From: Pseudomonas nitroreducens NBRC 12694
GTDB taxonomy: Bacteria; Pseudomonadota; Gammaproteobacteria; Pseudomonadales; Pseudomonadaceae
Length of the DNA stretch: 64,000 nt
Direction of reading: 5' to 3'
NCBI RefSeq assembly: GCF_002091755.1
Contig: NZ_BDAI01000003.1
Coordinates: 496,001-560,000, forward strand
The position numbers and the translations under genes were made by a program. Positions 61,187 to 64,000 of the stretch are shown piece by piece. Numbering within the stretch: the first letter of the stretch is position 1; each line of letters starts with the position of its first letter. The notes beneath the pieces were generated by a model. It had not been told where the DNA came from. It made no database searches and saw only the letters and a program-made list of their open reading frames with translations.

Positions 61187-62450
61187 GCAGAGCCTTTCCC
61201 GCCGGATTGTCTTTGCCTTCGTACTCATGACCGCCGCCGTCGGCGGCCTGTTCTCGGTGGGAATCGTCGGCGTCGTTCACATCGTCGAGGAGCGCCTGAT
61301 TTCCCGCGACCTGGGTGGCGAACTGGATCGCATCATCAATGAGGACCTGGGCAACGGCCAGGCTCCCAAACTCGATCCGGGCATGCGTTTCTTCATCAGC
61401 GACGGCGTGGGCGTCTACGCCATGCCACCGGCACTGCGTCGGCTGGATGAGGGGTTCCACGAAGTCTTCGATGGGGAGTTGTCCTTCCATGCGCTGGCGC
61501 GCGATGTCGATGGTCGCCGCTTCGTCCTGCTGCAGGACCAGAGCGACTTCGAAGCACGCGAGCAGATTCTCTACGCGGCCGTGGTCACCGGCTATGTCCT
61601 GAGCCTGGCTTTGTCCGGGGTCCTGGGCTGGCTGCTGGCGCGCAAGGTCATGGAGCCGGTTGCACGCCTGGCGCGGCAGGTCCGGCATCGCGACCAGTTG
61701 CTCGAGCTGGCGCCGCCCATGTCGCCGGATTACGCCAACGACGAAGTGGGTGAGCTGGCGGCGGCTTTCGATTACGCCATGGGGCGGCTGCACGACGTGC
61801 TGACTCGGGAAAAGCTCTTCACCAGCGATGTCAGTCATGAATTGCGTACGCCACTGATGGTGATCGCCACCAGCTGCGAGCTGTTGGCAGAGGAGCCGGG
61901 GCTCAGCGCGCGGGCTCGTGCTCAACTGGCGCGCATGAACAGTGCCTGCGAGGAAATGCGCGATCTGGTGCAGACCTTCCTCATGCTGGCCAGGGCCCAG
62001 CGCAAGGACATGGCCATCGTTTCGCAGGCCGGGCTGCGGCAGATCGGGGATGAATTGGTAGCGCAGTGGCGTGGCCCGATCGAAGCGAAAGGTTTGACGC
62101 TGGTATACGAGGCAAACCAGGAGATGCCCGGGCAATTCAACGCGCCGTTCCTGCGCTCGGTGATGAGCAATTTATTGCGCAATGCCATGCATTACACCGA
62201 AAGCGGCAGCATCCGCTTACAACTTGGGCCGAACGGATTCTGGGTCGAAGACACCGGCGCCGGTATCCCGGAAGAACAGCGAGAACGGGTCTTCCAACCG
62301 TTCGTTCGAGGCCAGAACCCGCGTGGTGAGGGGCTTGGGCTCGGGTTGTCGCTGGTCAAGCGGATCTGCGCCTCCGAAGGCTGGGACGTCACGCTGCGTC
62401 CCGCGGAACCCCACGGCTGCCGCTTCGAAGTTCGCCTAGCCGTAGTTTGA
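61176..62450 (+). CDS. colS: Sensor histidine kinase ColS
   Basis: Inner membrane kinase of 424 residues partnering ColR. Two membrane helices (about 11-36 and 131-152) flank a periplasmic domain of about 95 residues. That domain ends in Glu126-Ala-Arg-Glu129, an ExxE motif of the kind reported to sense Fe(III) and Zn in P. putida ColS. HAMP-like and HisKA regions follow, with His221 in FTSDVSHELRTPL. HATPase motifs are NLLRNAMHYTE, DTGAGIP and GLGLGLSLV. ATG at 61176 has GAGGA 7 nt upstream and lies inside the end of colR. Confidence 0.88.
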   Translation: MEYKQSLSRRIVFAFVLMTAAVGGLFSVGIVGVVHIVEERLISRDLGGELDRIINEDLGNGQAPKLDPGMRFFISDGVGVYAMPPALRRLDEGFHEVFDGELSFHALARDVDGRRFVLLQDQSDFEAREQILYAAVVTGYVLSLALSGVLGWLLARKVMEPVARLARQVRHRDQLLELAPPMSPDYANDEVGELAAAFDYAMGRLHDVLTREKLFTSDVSHELRTPLMVIATSCELLAEEPGLSARARAQLARMNSACEEMRDLVQTFLMLARAQRKDMAIVSQAGLRQIGDELVAQWRGPIEAKGLTLVYEANQEMPGQFNAPFLRSVMSNLLRNAMHYTESGSIRLQLGPNGFWVEDTGAGIPEEQRERVFQPFVRGQNPRGEGLGLGLSLVKRICASEGWDVTLRPAEPHGCRFEVRLAVV

Positions 62451-62532
62451 CAAAATCTTCACAAGTGCATGACCCGGCTGTGACAGGCTGATTTGTATCG
62501 TTCGCCCTGAATTCGGGAAAGGTAATAATCCG

Positions 62533-63204
62533 ATGACTGAAAAACCCGTCAACCTGGAGTTCTCCCAGAAGTACGACCGCCAGCATGCGCAGCGTTACCT
62601 GCGCAAGCACCAGGCCGGACTGTCCCGGAAACTTTCCCATTGGCGCGATGTCCAGATAGCTCGCCAGGCACTCAAGCTTGCCGGCCAGCCTAACCTGGTA
62701 CTCGACCTGCCATGTGGCGCCGGACGCTTCTGGCCGATGCTGGCCGAGAAGGAGAACCGGGTGATCATCGGGGCGGACAATTCGCCTGACATGATCGCCG
62801 TGGCCTGCGCCGGTCAACCGAATGAGGTTGTCAAACGCGTTCGACCTTTGCAGACTTCGGCGTTTGCCATTGATCTGCCGGACAACGCCGTCGATAGCAT
62901 CTTCTCGATGCGTCTGATGCACCACATCGGCGAATCTGATGATCGTTTGACGATGTTGCGCGAATTTCACCGCGTAAGTCGCGATTCGGTGATCCTGTCG
63001 CTGTGGGTCGATGGCAACTTCAAGTCCTGGAAACGCGCGCGCGCCGAGTCGACCCGCAAGAAACACGCCTACCAGAACCGCTTCGTGATTCCCGCCAAGA
63101 CCATCGAGGCGGAGTTCCGCCAGGCCGGTTTCAAGGTCCAGGATCACATTGATTTCGTCCCGCTCATCCATATGTGGCGGGTCTACATTCTGCGTAAGGA
63201 GTGA
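62533..63204 (+). CDS. SAM-dependent methyltransferase in the colRS cluster
   Basis: Class I methyltransferase of 223 residues. The SAM loop is LVLDLPCGAGRFWPML (about residues 56-71), with motif II IIGADNSPDMIAVA and the later block DNAVDSIFSMRLMHHIGESD. The N-terminus (SQKYDRQHAQRYLRKHQAGL) is basic. It follows colS by 82 nt and precedes an InaA-type kinase by 3 nt, equivalent to the war genes of P. putida as I recall. The substrate is unknown; an envelope glycolipid is a guess from context. Confidence 0.85.
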   Translation: MTEKPVNLEFSQKYDRQHAQRYLRKHQAGLSRKLSHWRDVQIARQALKLAGQPNLVLDLPCGAGRFWPMLAEKENRVIIGADNSPDMIAVACAGQPNEVVKRVRPLQTSAFAIDLPDNAVDSIFSMRLMHHIGESDDRLTMLREFHRVSRDSVILSLWVDGNFKSWKRARAESTRKKHAYQNRFVIPAKTIEAEFRQAGFKVQDHIDFVPLIHMWRVYILRKE

Positions 63205-63207
63205 TGG

Positions 63208-63912
63208 ATGGCCGTTGATCTGGCTTCGCTGCAGCAAATTTCCGGTGAGAACGCCATCGACCGTTGGCTCCAGGTGCCCGGCAAATGGGTCGAGGAACCC
63301 AACCGTCGGCGCGGCGGCGAAAGTGGCGTGCAGCGAGTCCTGACTTCCGACGGCCGTATGCTCTACCGCAAACAGCAGATGGGGCATATCTACCGTGACC
63401 TGCTGCATCCCTTCGGCTACCCGACCGCCATTCGCGAGCGTAACGCCCTCAAGGCCGCCGAGGCGCTGGGCGTTAAAGTGCCGACCCTGGTCTATGCCGG
63501 TTGCCGCAAGGTGGATGGCGAATGGCAGGCGCTGCTGGTGACCGAATCCCTGGATGGTTTTACCAGCCTCGAAGACTGTTACGCCCGCGGCGACCAGGAT
63601 CGCTGGGGTGAAGCCCTGCACCAAAGAATTCTGCAACATTACGGCAGTACCCTTGCAAAACTTAACGCCGGCCGCTGGCAACACGGCTGCCTCTACCTCA
63701 AGCACGTGTTCGTGAAGGTGGACGGCGAGAAGATCGAAGTGGCTCTGATTGACATGGAAAAAGCTCGCCAGCGCTTCAGCGCTCAGCGTGCTGCGCGTCA
63801 TGATCTTCGCCAGGTGAAACGCCGCTCGTCGTGGACTGAGGCGCAATGGCAGGCCTTTGTCTATGGTTACCAAGCGGCGTTTGGCAGCGCCATCAAAGGG
63901 TTGCAGACATGA
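63208..63912 (+). CDS. inaA: InaA-type lipopolysaccharide kinase family protein
   Basis: Kinase-like protein of 234 residues in the Kdo/WaaP (LPS core kinase) superfamily. Visible features are RKQQMGHIYRDLLHPFGYPT and AIRERNALKAAEALGVKVPT (Lys/Glu region), LVTESLDGF, LAKLNAGRWQHGCLYLKHVF (a His-x-Asp-like catalytic loop with Gly-Cys in place of Asp-Leu) and VALIDMEKARQRF (the metal-binding DxE). It may phosphorylate a core sugar, or be a degenerate kinase. InaA is acid-inducible in enterobacteria. ATG at 63208 follows AAGGAG. Its stop overlaps the next start by four bases. Confidence 0.82.
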   Translation: MAVDLASLQQISGENAIDRWLQVPGKWVEEPNRRRGGESGVQRVLTSDGRMLYRKQQMGHIYRDLLHPFGYPTAIRERNALKAAEALGVKVPTLVYAGCRKVDGEWQALLVTESLDGFTSLEDCYARGDQDRWGEALHQRILQHYGSTLAKLNAGRWQHGCLYLKHVFVKVDGEKIEVALIDMEKARQRFSAQRAARHDLRQVKRRSSWTEAQWQAFVYGYQAAFGSAIKGLQT

Positions 63913-64000
63913 AGTTAGAAATTACGCGAGGTTTGCTCCTCGTTGGCGCGCTCGGGGTGGCAACCCTGGCGGCGGCGGCCTGGCATGAGCCGGGGCCTTC
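63909..64000 (+). CDS. Start of a secreted or membrane protein, 3' end outside window
   Basis: ATG at 63909 overlaps the inaA stop (ATGA). The first 30 codons encode a basic start and hydrophobic segment (MKLEITRGLLLVGALGVATL, AAAAW), which looks like a signal peptide or membrane anchor. Nothing more can be said because the window ends. It probably continues the colRS operon. Confidence 0.6.
   Translation, partial: MKLEITRGLLLVGALGVATLAAAAWHEPGP

Noticed and set aside
60448..62450. Calling the two-component pair PmrAB because of the PmrA-type box
   Set aside because: The downstream methyltransferase and InaA-type genes, the position relative to groESL and the ExxE motif fit ColRS better.

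Overview
The window is a GC-rich chromosomal segment of a Pseudomonas, most likely from the P. aeruginosa-like side of the genus. From memory, the gene order runs parallel to PAO1 loci around PA4441 down to PA4377: yhcB, hydrolase, trpS, zapE ... rplM-rpsI, petABC, sspAB, the division and cell wall (dcw) cluster, secA, argJ, yajQ, ampG, groESL, colRS. It is almost entirely core, vertically inherited sequence. I see no prophage, insertion sequence, CRISPR array, tRNA or rRNA gene. RNase P RNA and one riboswitch are the structured RNAs.

Layout. Bases 1-2105 hold the 3' part of a TonB-dependent siderophore receptor, the most accessory-looking gene. Bases 2.1-10.6 kb carry yhcB, an alpha/beta hydrolase, trpS, zapE, a secreted helical-repeat protein, a GlxA-type regulator divergent from an acyl-CoA dehydrogenase, and an aldo/keto reductase. 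Bases 10.8-15.6 kb carry rplM-rpsI, the cytochrome bc1 genes and sspAB. Bases 15.65-19.04 kb on the minus strand form an envelope operon: LpoA/LppC-type lipoprotein, yraN, gmhA/diaA-like SIS protein and a BON lipoprotein. It diverges from rsmI, which is followed by rnpB.

Bases 20.6-38.5 kb are the dcw cluster: mraZ-rsmH-ftsL-ftsI-murE-murF-mraY-murD-ftsW-murG-murC-ddl-ftsQ-ftsA-ftsZ, then lpxC. The genes are tightly packed, often overlapping by 1-11 nt. They are preceded by a sigma70-type promoter and three 10-bp MraZ boxes. Together they make the lipid-linked peptidoglycan precursor, build the septal synthase and the Z ring, and commit lipid A synthesis.

Bases 38.5-45.2 kb carry dciA (minus), secA, argJ, a glutathione S-transferase and a Nudix-ThiE fusion. 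Bases 45.2-50.1 kb (minus) carry a corrinoid adenosyltransferase, a PAS sensor kinase, a panE-like reductase and a response regulator with a degenerate GGDEF domain. Bases 50.2-57.5 kb carry yajQ, mscS, ampG, an alkyltransferase-like protein, a DUF481 outer membrane protein, a short-chain dehydrogenase, a HugZ-like protein and fxsA. Bases 57.5-60.3 kb carry groESL behind a sigma32-type promoter, then crcB behind a fluoride riboswitch. Bases 60.4-64.0 kb carry colR-colS, a methyltransferase, an InaA-type kinase and the start of one more gene.

I found no obviously undescribed multi-gene system. The points most worth a second look are regulatory: the fluoride riboswitch with two downstream hairpins ahead of crcB, and adjacent ColR-like and PmrA-like boxes upstream of colRS. 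Others are the degenerate GGDEF response regulator beside an unlinked-looking sensor kinase, the extended TrpS tail, the Nudix-ThiE fusion, and a nested inverted-repeat element at 45.24-45.47 kb.
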